This document shows positions 1 through 8,977 of a DNA stretch of 64,000 nt, piece after piece (the stretch's first letter is position 1; each line of letters begins with the position of its first letter). The notes beneath the pieces are model-generated. The model was not told where the DNA came from and searched no databases. It saw nothing but the letters and a program-made list of their open reading frames with translations. Position numbers and translations under genes: made by a program. This DNA comes from Barthelona sp. PCE (lineage: Eukaryota; Metamonada: BaSk clade). The stretch covers positions 930,001 through 994,000 of the forward strand of contig JAUFOR010000002.1 of NCBI GenBank assembly GCA_040285745.1. The letters run 5' to 3'.

Positions 1-665
1 GCAATGACTTCTCTTAGTGTTGGAAAACGTCTCATGTCAGGATAATACTGACCAAAACTCACACATCGGCAACGTGGATCATCATATCTGTTTGTGTGAA
101 TGTGACCATGAATGTTTATGTCACAATTCATCTGTTCAAAGAGCTGTTGCAAAAATGTAATAGTGGGACCGAACTTCTGCATATCGAAACCGTCTTCTGA
201 AAGACCAAAAATCATGTAGTGTGTAAACATAATTCTCACTCCATCAATATCCATAATAACACAGTGTGCCATCTTTGGAACATTGTTTAGTTCAAACACA
301 AGCCCGTTTTGAATGAAATGACAACCCTTAATTTGATCAATATCTGCTTTTTTCTTCAGTTTTCCTGAATTACTGATATCATGGTTCCCCTTAAGGTTAA
401 TGATAGATCCATTCAAATCACCCAAAGTATCAATGTGTGCTTTATCGTTCAAAAGGTCACCAAGATGAAATACAACTGTACTATCTTCCTTCACAGCGTT
501 GTTCCAAAAATCATACGATGCTGTACACCATTCAGTTTCTTGATAGCCATCTTCTTCCAAAATCCTTTTCCTGGGATGTTGATAGAAAACGATATCTTCT
601 TCGTGCATGTGCATATCCGCAACCATAAGTGTATCTAAAGTGATATTCAGTAATCGTTCTGTCAT
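1..665 (-). CDS. Calcineurin-like metallophosphoesterase, C-terminus cut by window edge
   Basis: The frame opens at an ATG (663-665) and runs off the left edge, giving about 221 residues. It carries the metallophosphoesterase metal-binding motifs in order: an Asp-x-His (ADMHMH, residues about 16-21), HLGDL (near 440), GNHD (379-393) and GHIH (near 100-111). The compact spacing fits the small single-domain phosphoesterases common in bacteria and phages and scattered in protists, which hydrolyse phosphodiesters or phosphomonoesters. The substrate cannot be read from sequence. Most of the domain is present because the GHxH motif, normally near the C-terminus, is inside the window. The gene is divergent from the Trm9-like gene across about 380 bases. 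A TTTTTCACAT element lies upstream of its start (rc of about 698-709). Acquisition from a bacterium is possible but untested. Confidence 0.85.
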   Translation of the reverse strand, partial: MTERLLNITLDTLMVADMHMHEEDIVFYQHPRKRILEEDGYQETEWCTASYDFWNNAVKEDSTVVFHLGDLLNDKAHIDTLGDLNGSIINLKGNHDISNSGKLKKKADIDQIKGCHFIQNGLVFELNNVPKMAHCVIMDIDGVRIMFTHYMIFGLSEDGFDMQKFGPTITFLQQLFEQMNCDINIHGHIHTNRYDDPRCRCVSFGQYYPDMRRFPTLREVI

Positions 666-1045
666 ATGAGTTAGCTTTTTAATCTACGCTTGTTTAAATG
701 TGAAAAAGAAGAGAATCTTTAAAGTAAGAGAATATAGGATTGGCATCACTCAAGCTTTTTGTCTTTTAAATGGACCAAACTGAATGGAAGATGTTCCAAG
801 TAGAACACCACCCTTACATGTGTTATGAAATAAGAAGTTATGTCAATTACATTTCAATTTCAGTCCACTGTTTTTTTTTATAGTTTATGAGTGTTTATTG
901 AATAAGAGTAATCATATTTGCGGCATGTAGTGCGATCAATGAAGTTGATATAGTTTTTAACATGGTAGCTGATATAGCTTTTGGAATAGTAACTCGTTCC
1001 AACTTTTTAACCTATTTATACATTTGAATACGTTTCATTTCACAC
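666..1045. other. Divergent intergenic region, 380 bases
   Basis: This AT-rich spacer separates the phosphoesterase and Trm9-like start codons and probably holds both promoters. It contains a poly-T run (871-879) and a TTTCATTTCACAC element right before the Trm9 ATG. A 37-codon ORF (770-883, +) exists but resembles nothing I recognise, and I do not call it. Confidence 0.6.
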
Positions 1046-1813
1046 ATGGAAGCGAAAGAAGAAAATGTGGGGCTTAGCAATGCAAATTTTGAAGAACAAT
1101 ACGTAGCTGATGTTTATAAGTCAATATCTCATCATTTTAACAGCACAAGGAGACAGCATAAGTGGCTACTGGTTCGCAACTTTCTCGATTCACTTGATTT
1201 TGGCAGCACAGTTATTGATGTAGGATGTGGAAATGGGAAATATCTAGATTTTCCCAATTTGCATATGTTTGGCTTTGATTTAACGGAAGACCTTCTATTC
1301 CACGCCCAAAAGCTCGGTGCCAGCGCCCATAAGGCTAACTGTTTGTCTGTACCAGTTCGCCAGAACCATTTTTGTGCAGCCATTTGTATCGCTGTTATTC
1401 ATCATCTAAGCTCTGTAGAAAACCGGATACAGGCGTTAACACAAATTGCAAGAGCGCTAGCACCAGGCGGGCGTGCATGTTTATGTTGTTGGGCTTTTGA
1501 GAATAACCCCAAGAGGATAAAAGGTGAGAAAAATGGAAATTGGAGACCAATCCCACCCAGTGAAGGAGGATGTCCAGGCGATTACTATGTTGACTGGCAC
1601 CTTGATGAGAGATATACCAAACACAGGGTTAAGGAAGCGCAGGAGTTGCCACATAAGGGTAGAGAGCGTGTTCGTTTTACTCGTTACTATCATTTATTCA
1701 TTGAAAATGAGTTGAAGGAACTTTGCTCGCACGTGGAAGACATCGACCAGGATTCGGTGGAAGAGGTATTTGATCAAGATAATTGGTATCTATACTTTAG
1801 TAAACAGAAGTAG
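1046..1813 (+). CDS. Trm9/ALKBH8-type tRNA wobble uridine methyltransferase
   Basis: The 255-residue class I SAM-dependent methyltransferase has the motif I loop VIDVGCGNGKY near residue 60, the post-I acidic strand FGFDLTEDLL, and the family signature AIAVIHHLS near residue 115. Its C-terminus RYYHLFIENELKEL matches the Trm9 family. Family members form the methyl ester of 5-carboxymethyluridine at the tRNA wobble position, normally with the small zinc protein Trm112. The AlkB domain of animal ALKBH8 is absent, so it is the stand-alone yeast-like form. The ATG at 1046 is the first in frame and lies eight bases after a TTTCACAC element. APC1 follows in the same direction 56 bases later. Confidence 0.9.
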   Translation: MEAKEENVGLSNANFEEQYVADVYKSISHHFNSTRRQHKWLLVRNFLDSLDFGSTVIDVGCGNGKYLDFPNLHMFGFDLTEDLLFHAQKLGASAHKANCLSVPVRQNHFCAAICIAVIHHLSSVENRIQALTQIARALAPGGRACLCCWAFENNPKRIKGEKNGNWRPIPPSEGGCPGDYYVDWHLDERYTKHRVKEAQELPHKGRERVRFTRYYHLFIENELKELCSHVEDIDQDSVEEVFDQDNWYLYFSKQK

Positions 1814-1869
1814 TGTTTTTTCATAATCATCCTTTAACATTGTTTTTTTTATTATTGCACGTTGTTTAA

Positions 1870-4800
1870 ATGAGGGAAATTGTCGTTTCCATCTCGGATG
1901 ACAATGTAGTTAGCCTCAAAAAGAGGTCTAACATTATTTTGCAACACAATTGTGATTTTGATGTTCTGGATTACGATTTCTTTTACTCCAAGCATTATTC
2001 TGACACGTTTTTAGTCATTGTGGGCTCGGGGGTAATAGAATTTGTGGGTTTGGAATCGAGCAATGTCTTATCAGTTCAATTGCAGAAATACGGTGAGGTA
2101 AGCGCTGTTCATGTATGCGACCCACAGGGCAACCAGCAGATTGTAATGATCCAAGTGAATGAACAAGTGTTAATTATTGAGGATTTGCACACTGAACCAT
2201 TTTATTCTTTTCCATCGGCACAGTATCGTATGGTATATGCATGCGATAACATCGTGCTTTACCAGTCGGGCCACAGTCTCACCATTGGGATTGTGGAGTA
2301 TATTGATGAAACATCAAAGTATACTTGCAGAACAACTTTTTCATTTCAGGTTCCTGAGACCCTTGATACATTTGCATTTCCGGATGGTTTTGTGCTGTTC
2401 AAATCCCCCCGCCACGCAGAAGAGTGCGATTCAGCAGTCATTGTTGAAGAACTATCGTTAGTTATTGCTTCGTCTTGGTGCTCAACGGATTATACTGTCT
2501 TTTTGCACCTTTCTGACGGTGCAGATGAGAGTGCACAGCTTCTTATCGATGGCAAGAACAACTTCATCCAGACTGATGGAGTGGTATGGCCGCTCTCGAA
2601 CGGAGTCAAGATTTTTACGGAGAAAGTGCAGATTATATCGTTCTTTGAGCAATCTTCACTGGAGGTGCTGCTTATGTGCTCAAAAGATGAGCATGATGCT
2701 TTCAGGAGGGGTCAGGCACTTAATACGTACGATGTCTCAAGCATAACAGAGTACATTAGCTGTGAGATTTCGTTTGAGGAGTGTATCCGCAAGTTTTGCA
2801 CCGCAAATTCTCGCTTCATATACCCGCTACTATTGCAGACGCTGTTATTTTTCTCTGATCGATACGAGTGGATGGTTTCGGTGTTGGGTGTGTGTCTTCC
2901 AGTTGTTGAGCTTTTCGATGCCCCCACTCTGTTCACGATCTCACCCACATGTCCTCTTCTCCCAACGTGCCCTTTAGCTATTCTTTTGATGCTAGCTCAT
3001 GGAGCTTATGGGTTTGAGGAGAAGGTATCAGTCAGTGGACTTGAACCTCCAGGTTTTTTTGATAGAAAAACAGCACATCGTATCTTAAGCAATGTGAGTC
3101 CCGCTCCATCTCCATCTCCAAACCCACGTATGTGGCTGAAGACACCAGATGGAATGTCGCCCATGCTAAGAACGCCAATTCCGACACCAATTTTGGCACA
3201 AGGACTGGGCATTTCAGGAACTCCAATGTCCACAACGCTTTTGGAGGAGCACCCATACATGCAATTGCAGGCTAGCGGCAGTATGAGCTGCGTAAGTATG
3301 ATTAAGGTCGAATCGCTCAATTATTTACTGGCTCAGGTTGCACCCTGTTTTAGAAGACACTTACGCAGGTTCATTGAGGGATTTATTGATAGGATAAACT
3401 ACCAAGCGGGCGGCAGTGTACTTAGATTGATACCCGAAAAGCGAATGAGTCTACCACTCGTAGCTTCAGTTGTCGGAGATGATCCGCTAGGTCTTTCACC
3501 CGAGCTCTTCGGCGTGGAACGTGTGTCTTTCAACGACCCGCTTGTCAAAAGGTTGTTGGATGTCTATGGGTTGTTCCAGTTGTCTAAAAGAATCATTGTC
3601 TACGTTGATGATCTTAATGTATCTGATATTGTGGCCGAATCTCTTGGCGTCTTTGATACCGAGAGCGTGTGTCGAGCGTATTCAGGAATTGCACTTACGT
3701 ACATGTTTGCATTCAGTAAGACCGCTACATCTGTTGATACTATTTCCGTGCCTGATATTGTTTTTGACGGGGCACTGTACCAACGGAATGACAAATCAGG
3801 CAATAATTTGCGTATAAATATGGCTGATGATGGAAAGGATGACTATGCCACGTCATCACAAAGTTTCAAGAACATTTCAAAGATTTTGGCTAGTATGGTT
3901 GGTACTGCTTCGCTTAATTCTGCACAGTCTAAGCTAACACGCAGTTGGTTAATCGCAAATATAAGAGCACCGGAATTATTCTTTACTGCTCCCGAACCAT
4001 ACGATGACTACACACGTGCTGGACTATGGCTTGGCTTGGGATTGGGCAAGCACTTGAACGCGTTCACAGCGAAGGAGGCAGGCCACCTGATCAGGGGCAT
4101 GGAAGACCCGTTCGAGATTGGATGTGCGATTTTTGGCTTGGCTCTGTCTGGAGGTTTCACTTTTGAAGTGCTTTTGGACAAGGAGCTCCGTAGCAGATCC
4201 CTTGAGTTGAACAATGCTAGTATCCACGTAGACTATGCCAAGGGGTTTGCCCTGGTTATGTCGATAATTTCTTGCGCGCTCGTCCACCGAGAACTCGGGA
4301 GCTACATGTTAGCCGAACGACTTATCTCGATGCAGTCACTTTCTCAAAATAACAATATGGTTAACATCACACAATATAGTGCTGCCATCGGTATATCTGC
4401 AGCTTGTGTAGCATCTCCCCAGTATTCCACGAGAAAACAACGAGAGCACATTGCATTTGACAGAGTCAGCTCAACTTTCATTGATAATTTGATGCACCCC
4501 ACGCACAGCACAGGCATCATGTCCCTTTCGGGAATGATTGTGTTTGCACTTCACAATGTACCCATTTGTTCCCTATCTCATCTCGTTAATCCGAGGCAGA
4601 ACAACTACATGATGAAATTGTATGGAGTATATGAGGGCCTGTGGTTTATGAGGAATATAAGGACTTGGAAACCAGTATCTGTGCTTTTCTCCGAATACTG
4701 CGAATTGATGCGTATTGAACTTGATGGGTCATCCGAGAAGAGCTTCAAAGTCGGTTTCTTACTGGCATTTGCTCTTTTGAACATTGGTGTTCTTTCTAAC

Positions 4801-5361
4801 GTTAATGGTGAGGCAAGATTTTCTGAAAACAAGAGGTCATTGATTACCAAGGATGTTTTCTCTATTTACTCGGAGCTTGGTGGAGGAACAAAGGTGGACG
4901 ATGTGCAACAGGCGCTTTCTCTCACAGCTTTGTCGATCATGTTCATTGGCGATGTAAGTTCACGTGTTGTCTCGATGGCTCTAGCTGCAGATACCTCCAA
5001 GAAACCTCTTAATCGTGTATTATTGTTGAACTCGCTTACTTTAAGTTTTTGTTGTTATCGCGCTTCATACACACGCATGGTTGTCCCAAAGAATACATTA
5101 CAGAATGCTTTGAACATATTCCTGTCATGTCTTCCTGCCATTGTGCCATTTGGAACTGGTGCTGCTGACGGAACGAGCGTGTTTCCAGTGCTCTTTCCAT
5201 TATGTACGTTATCGTTGACATGTGATTGCATTGACTATAGCAGGCCCACAGACGAGAGTGTCAGAAGCGGGTTGTTTAAACCAGACGTTGCTCCTTTTTT
5301 CGTTCCATTTTTGAACGAAATGGAAGGTGAGGAAAAGGCCCGTAATTCACTTTTTGTGTGA
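1870..5361 (+). CDS. APC1: Anaphase-promoting complex subunit 1 (APC1)
   Basis: The 1163-residue protein is the large scaffold of the APC/C ubiquitin ligase that drives anaphase and mitotic exit. The signature is the proteasome/cyclosome repeat region: AGLWLGLGLGKHLNAF (residue about 717) followed by EIGCAIFGLALSGG and a later HSTGIMSLSGMIVFAL block. The middle DPLGLSPELFGVERV segment also matches APC1. The N-terminal half should form the WD40-like propeller but is poorly conserved. It is clearly shorter than animal APC1 (about 1900 residues). A Ser/Pro-rich stretch near residues 410-450 may be a flexible regulatory loop. A second APC/C subunit, APC11, lies at 13406. Assignment rests on the repeat region. 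Confidence 0.85.
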   Translation: MREIVVSISDDNVVSLKKRSNIILQHNCDFDVLDYDFFYSKHYSDTFLVIVGSGVIEFVGLESSNVLSVQLQKYGEVSAVHVCDPQGNQQIVMIQVNEQVLIIEDLHTEPFYSFPSAQYRMVYACDNIVLYQSGHSLTIGIVEYIDETSKYTCRTTFSFQVPETLDTFAFPDGFVLFKSPRHAEECDSAVIVEELSLVIASSWCSTDYTVFLHLSDGADESAQLLIDGKNNFIQTDGVVWPLSNGVKIFTEKVQIISFFEQSSLEVLLMCSKDEHDAFRRGQALNTYDVSSITEYISCEISFEECIRKFCTANSRFIYPLLLQTLLFFSDRYEWMVSVLGVCLPVVELFDAPTLFTISPTCPLLPTCPLAILLMLAHGAYGFEEKVSVSGLEPPGFFDRKTAHRILSNVSPAPSPSPNPRMWLKTPDGMSPMLRTPIPTPILAQGLGISGTPMSTTLLEEHPYMQLQASGSMSCVSMIKVESLNYLLAQVAPCFRRHLRRFIEGFIDRINYQAGGSVLRLIPEKRMSLPLVASVVGDDPLGLSPELFGVERVSFNDPLVKRLLDVYGLFQLSKRIIVYVDDLNVSDIVAESLGVFDTESVCRAYSGIALTYMFAFSKTATSVDTISVPDIVFDGALYQRNDKSGNNLRINMADDGKDDYATSSQSFKNISKILASMVGTASLNSAQSKLTRSWLIANIRAPELFFTAPEPYDDYTRAGLWLGLGLGKHLNAFTAKEAGHLIRGMEDPFEIGCAIFGLALSGGFTFEVLLDKELRSRSLELNNASIHVDYAKGFALVMSIISCALVHRELGSYMLAERLISMQSLSQNNNMVNITQYSAAIGISAACVASPQYSTRKQREHIAFDRVSSTFIDNLMHPTHSTGIMSLSGMIVFALHNVPICSLSHLVNPRQNNYMMKLYGVYEGLWFMRNIRTWKPVSVLFSEYCELMRIELDGSSEKSFKVGFLLAFALLNIGVLSNVNGEARFSENKRSLITKDVFSIYSELGGGTKVDDVQQALSLTALSIMFIGDVSSRVVSMALAADTSKKPLNRVLLLNSLTLSFCCYRASYTRMVVPKNTLQNALNIFLSCLPAIVPFGTGAADGTSVFPVLFPLCTLSLTCDCIDYSRPTDESVRSGLFKPDVAPFFVPFLNEMEGEEKARNSLFV

Positions 5362-5721
5362 TTGAAGTATTGTAAATAATAGTGTATTGGTGTGTGCGTT
5401 ACTTTTGGTAAAATCAAGCCATAAATGAGCATTGTTTCCAATATTTTGGAATATTAACGTTTGAGGACATTGATTTTATTTTTCTTCCTTGCTTGTTTCA
5501 TTATGACGTACATCGGTGCCTTGACGCGCACAAAAAGCCGGTTTTAGTAGCTATATGATAGAAATAGATGATGTGCTTGTAGAAAGCGATACACTGAGAT
5601 TACTTGTGTTTAGGTTATGTTAAATGATACATTCAAATGATTAAACACCAGGAAATATCGATAATGATTGCTTTACTTGCTAATTTTTTTTGTTCCTTTT
5701 CCAGCAAGTTTTTTTCAAACA
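5362..5721. other. Intergenic region before CHMP2, about 360 bases
   Basis: AT-rich DNA between two genes on the same strand. It should hold the APC1 3' end and the CHMP2 promoter. Only very short ORFs are present (for example 22 codons from about 5554), and nothing in it is recognisable as a gene. Confidence 0.5.
5709..5721 (+). promoter_or_regulatory. Inr-like T-tract plus TCA element before CHMP2
   Basis: A run of seven T followed by CAAACA ends directly before the CHMP2 ATG. Similar T-rich TCA elements lie 2-30 bases before many starts here, so it may mark transcription start, which would give an extremely short 5' UTR. This is inference from position and recurrence. Confidence 0.35.
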
Positions 5722-6503
5722 ATGGGTTTATTAGGTAGAAGGGAGTCCCCCGAACGTATGTGCTTCATGCTTCTAACACATTTGAATATCAGTTTGCATT
5801 GAGATTTTGTTATAAAATCTAATTTCTCAAATATGACGATCCAATATCGGCAAAAACTCTAATTTTACTTTATATTCAATGTGTATGGTTGTTAAGATGT
5901 ATCTAATATTTAGAAATGTTGAGAAATCAAAAACGTACAATTGATCGTGCTATTCGTGATATCGATCGTGAAAGAAGTCGTATGCAAACAGGTGAAGCTC
6001 GAACAATGAACGAGATCAAGCGTCTTGTTCGTCAAGGACAAGCAGACGCTGCAAAAGTTCTTGCAAAGGATTTGGTTAGGCAACGTCATCAAGTTAAGAA
6101 GTTCTACAAAATGAAAACACAGCTTACTGCAGTCAGTCTCCGATTGACTACACTCAAATCCACAGCTGCTTTAGGCGGTGTTATGCGTTCATGTGCAACG
6201 GCCATGAGCAGAATGAACAAATCCATCAACCTCCCCAAGTTGCAGAGGATCATGATGGAGTTCGAGCGTCAGTCAGAGGTTATGGACATGAAGGATGAGA
6301 TGATGCAGGATACTGTTGATGACATTTTTGATGAAGAAGATGAATCTGAAGAGGTTGATGAGACCCTGAGTGCTGTTTTCGCCGAGATTGGTCTGGACCT
6401 GGATGACAAGAACAAGACAGGAACGACCGTCGGTGCTCAGCCAGTTGCTGTTGGTGTAGATGCTGACCTGGAGAGCCGTCTCAACTCTCTACGTAAGAAC
6501 TAG
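5722..6503 (+). CDS. VPS2: ESCRT-III subunit CHMP2/Vps2, two exons
   Basis: CHMP2/Vps2 forms membrane-remodelling filaments disassembled by Vps4 in multivesicular body formation and cytokinesis. The uninterrupted frame (5916-6503) begins in mid-family, at a point equivalent to residue 13. The missing start is at 5722: exon 1 (5722-5755) encodes MGLLGRRESPE plus one base, and exon 2 (5914-6503) continues as QMLRNQKR, together 207 residues. The intron is 5756-5913. The basic helix 1 region, the highly conserved KLQRIMMEFERQSEVMDMK block and the C-terminal MIM-like LESRLNSLRKN tail (which binds Vps4 MIT domains) are all present. The family N-terminus MGLLFGRR supports the splice. The gene converges on the dynein intermediate chain with 55 bases between stops. 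Confidence 0.93.
5756..5913 (+). other. Spliceosomal intron in CHMP2
   Basis: This 158-base phase-1 intron has donor GTATGT and ends CTAATATTTAG (5903-5913), in which CTAAT is a plausible branch point only six bases from the cleavage site. Removing it joins the family N-terminus to the rest of CHMP2 in frame. Retention gives an early stop. Assignment comes from protein continuity, not transcripts. Confidence 0.88.
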
Positions 6504-6558
6504 TGATCATATTGTTAATTGTAAATAGATTGATTTGTTAATTGATTTTACACATTGC

Positions 6559-8421
6559 TCACATGTTCAGTTTCTCCAGAATACTTTCTTCAAGTAAAGC
6601 ATACTTTTGCAGCATTTCTTGTTCATTGACATCAAATAGCGTCAATTCATCCACACTTAGGTCTAAACTCTCACTGAGCTCCTGTAATTCGGGAGCTATG
6701 ACGCTATGTCTCCTCTTCTGCTTCGCTTCAATATCCACCGCTTCTTCTTCTTCCTCTTCAAGCTCCTTCTCCTTAGTTTGCTTGTATTTAGTAATCTCTG
6801 TATTGATGAAATTAACTCCCTCAATCTCTCTATCCAAAAACGAAACGCAATTTTCTGTTTTCATCATTGGCATCTCCTTAATGAATACCTGTCCACCCTG
6901 TCCACCAAATAGGACCGAGTTGGTTGCTTTATCAACACAAAGTGAAACAATGGAATCGACTGAGACGGATTGTGTAAAAACTGGTTCGGAAACACTGTTG
7001 AGCACGTTCCAGACTTCCACAACACCATCTATGCGACAGAGCATGAATACCATACCGCCAAGCAGCGCGCCTACCGTATATCTAATGTAGTTCTGTTGTG
7101 GTGTGATTCTGTATAGCAACGTGTCCTTGTACAGAACACTGGCGCACATATCAGTGACCACAAGCATAACATCATTGTTTTCCTGCCCGTATGACACACA
7201 GTTGATACTGGATGACTTGTTAATAACGAGTGTGCTCATTTGAGCTGGGGTAGGCAACAGTGAACGGTCTTCTTTCGTATCTCTCACTTCAACTCTGCTA
7301 ATCTTACCCTTGAACACTTCTCCACGGTCAGTGCCAAATACCCACATACTGGGAACTCCTTTTTTATACTCAATGTGAACTGTGGATGTGAACACCAACT
7401 GACGAAGATTCGCAGGCGATGCCTTCCTCGACGGGATGACGGGGGCTGGTTTCCACACCATGAAAGAGCACACTGGCCGTCTGAGATCGTCCATGTTCCA
7501 GAAATGGATAGTTCCATCGTTGCTGCACGACACAAAGAACTTCTGCTCTTCATCCTTCTGCAGTGGAATAAAAGTCCCGTCTGAAATGACTGCGCATTCC
7601 AGGAGAGCAACGTCCGTGATCGGCTGCGTGTGGCCAGTGTCCAGCTTAGACTCCTGTTGGGGGAGGGTCACCTTCTCCCATGAGCTCTTCTTTTGGTTCT
7701 CCAGGTCAAAGACGACAACCTGTCCGTTGCTGAGCCCAGCAATGATGTTCCTCTTGTTAGGGTGCACACGGAATACTTCCACATCACCGAGAGCAGCCAG
7801 GATTCTGCTAACATTCATCTCACCAAGTTTCCAAACCAGGATGTAACTCAGTGTTGGGATACTACATCTCTTGCTATACTCATTCCAGTCATCGTTTCTT
7901 ATGACAGTGTACATGATGGTGTCTCCGCACCTTTCAATGTGCGAAACGACACCGGGGACATCGAGATCGCTTATGCTATCAATGTTTTTCAACTCTGACT
8001 GTGTGCTCATGAGCAGCTCGTCTTCGATCTCCTTCGGAAGCAAACGTAGGTAGTAAGTCTGTGTAAAATCACTTTCTTGAATTGCGTCAGAAAGTTTGGA
8101 CGCGGACTTCTTGAAGAAATCTATTTTGTTGAGTAAACCTTCCTCAGTGCCCTCCGGGATATCCACGCAAGGTGAAGATTGGATCGCCTTATTCTTCTTC
8201 AAGTACCAAATGGTTTGAGCAGATTGGTCTTGCAATGTGGGAACGCCTTGGATTGCTTTGTCCACCTGCATGGCCGATAGCTTGAATCTGACATCTTTTC
8301 TCTGTCTCTCATCATGGAATATCTCAGAAGCAGATTTATCTGAAAGTTCTACGCTTGTTGGAAATGATCTCACCTTCCTAGATAGCTGGAAGGAGATGGG
8401 CGGTCTTGTGGTTGCTGACAT
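6559..8421 (-). CDS. WD-repeat axonemal dynein intermediate chain, IC140/WDR63-like
   Basis: The first ATG is at 8421; the longer frame upstream uses only GTG, so 620 residues are taken. The protein has an N-terminal extension rich in short helical segments, then WD-type repeats from about residue 200, including VFRVHPNKRNIIAGLSNGQV and FFVSCSNDGTIHFW, and an acidic Glu-rich coiled tail. This layout matches axonemal dynein intermediate chains. The HPN..I.GG-like strand and its spacing are closest to the inner-arm I1/f chain IC140 (WDR63, DNAI3). It would anchor heavy chains and light chains at the base of an inner arm. Which intermediate chain it is remains a moderate-confidence call. The start is divergent from the next gene with only 71 bases between. 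Confidence 0.7.
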   Translation of the reverse strand: MSATTRPPISFQLSRKVRSFPTSVELSDKSASEIFHDERQRKDVRFKLSAMQVDKAIQGVPTLQDQSAQTIWYLKKNKAIQSSPCVDIPEGTEEGLLNKIDFFKKSASKLSDAIQESDFTQTYYLRLLPKEIEDELLMSTQSELKNIDSISDLDVPGVVSHIERCGDTIMYTVIRNDDWNEYSKRCSIPTLSYILVWKLGEMNVSRILAALGDVEVFRVHPNKRNIIAGLSNGQVVVFDLENQKKSSWEKVTLPQQESKLDTGHTQPITDVALLECAVISDGTFIPLQKDEEQKFFVSCSNDGTIHFWNMDDLRRPVCSFMVWKPAPVIPSRKASPANLRQLVFTSTVHIEYKKGVPSMWVFGTDRGEVFKGKISRVEVRDTKEDRSLLPTPAQMSTLVINKSSSINCVSYGQENNDVMLVVTDMCASVLYKDTLLYRITPQQNYIRYTVGALLGGMVFMLCRIDGVVEVWNVLNSVSEPVFTQSVSVDSIVSLCVDKATNSVLFGGQGGQVFIKEMPMMKTENCVSFLDREIEGVNFINTEITKYKQTKEKELEEEEEEAVDIEAKQKRRHSVIAPELQELSESLDLSVDELTLFDVNEQEMLQKYALLEESILEKLNM

Positions 8422-8492
8422 ATAACCGCGTCGATCTGTGAAAGGGGTTTTGAAATAAAAAACTCTTTTCACCTTTTATTTTTGACTATTAG
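8422..8492. promoter_or_regulatory. 71-bp bidirectional promoter region
   Basis: Only 71 bases separate the start codons of the dynein intermediate chain (-) and the unknown gene at 8493 (+), so both promoters must lie here or within coding sequence. On the minus strand TTTATTTCAAAAC and CCTTTCACAG precede the ATG; on the plus strand TTTTCACCTTTT lies 20-30 bases upstream. Confidence 0.5.
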
Positions 8493-8894
8493 ATGCTTCC
8501 TTCAAGACAAGCAAGGATAATCTCTGACAAAGCGTTTACTAGAGCAAGCTTTTCAAAGAATACTTCAAGAAAACTTAAACCTTTGCATAGCGTGGTTGAA
8601 AATGAAAAATACATAGTGCTTCCTTCACTACACGATGTTTCCGACGCAGAGACATTGGAGAAAAGCAATGAATGGGTTGCACCTGCAATGGATGAAATAG
8701 TTGATAAGAACGAAGGTATGATTCCAATTCATAGCTCATCATCCCAATATATTAACGAAGAAGATGAATTTTTTGGGATTCAACCAGAACGTCTTACTAG
8801 ATTGCATGAGTTTTTTCAATCTTCATTATTGGTTGATGATATGGAGTCATTTGTTCCGAACAGACCAGAAATATTGCAATTCTTCAGTAACTAA
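8493..8894 (+). CDS. Uncharacterised 133-residue protein
   Basis: I do not recognise this protein. It starts at an ATG 71 bases from a divergent flagellar gene. The N-terminal 40 residues are basic and Ser/Lys rich; the rest is acidic with a short hydrophobic C-terminal patch (ILQFFSN). There is no signal peptide or membrane segment. Codon composition looks coding and the frame is the only long one here. It is followed 83 bases later by another unknown gene on the same strand. I tested whether an intron joins the two and found no in-frame splice. Being divergent from a dynein chain hints at shared expression with flagellar genes, but this is only positional. Confidence 0.6.
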   Translation: MLPSRQARIISDKAFTRASFSKNTSRKLKPLHSVVENEKYIVLPSLHDVSDAETLEKSNEWVAPAMDEIVDKNEGMIPIHSSSSQYINEEDEFFGIQPERLTRLHEFFQSSLLVDDMESFVPNRPEILQFFSN

Positions 8895-8977
8895 TATCTT
8901 AATAAAAGAATGTGTGTTGTTAGAAGTTTTTCCCTTCCTTTGTTTTCTGTTTTTTAAAGTTTTTGAATTTTTGTAGC

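Noticed and set aside
770-883. 37-codon ORF before Trm9
   Set aside because: It is in the range expected by chance in AT-rich DNA, has no homology I can see, and ends in a homopolymer.
8422-8472. Longer N-terminus for the dynein intermediate chain
   Set aside because: It needs a GTG start, and an ATG follows at 8421. The same reasoning trimmed the calpain, formin, helicase and cyclin-like starts.
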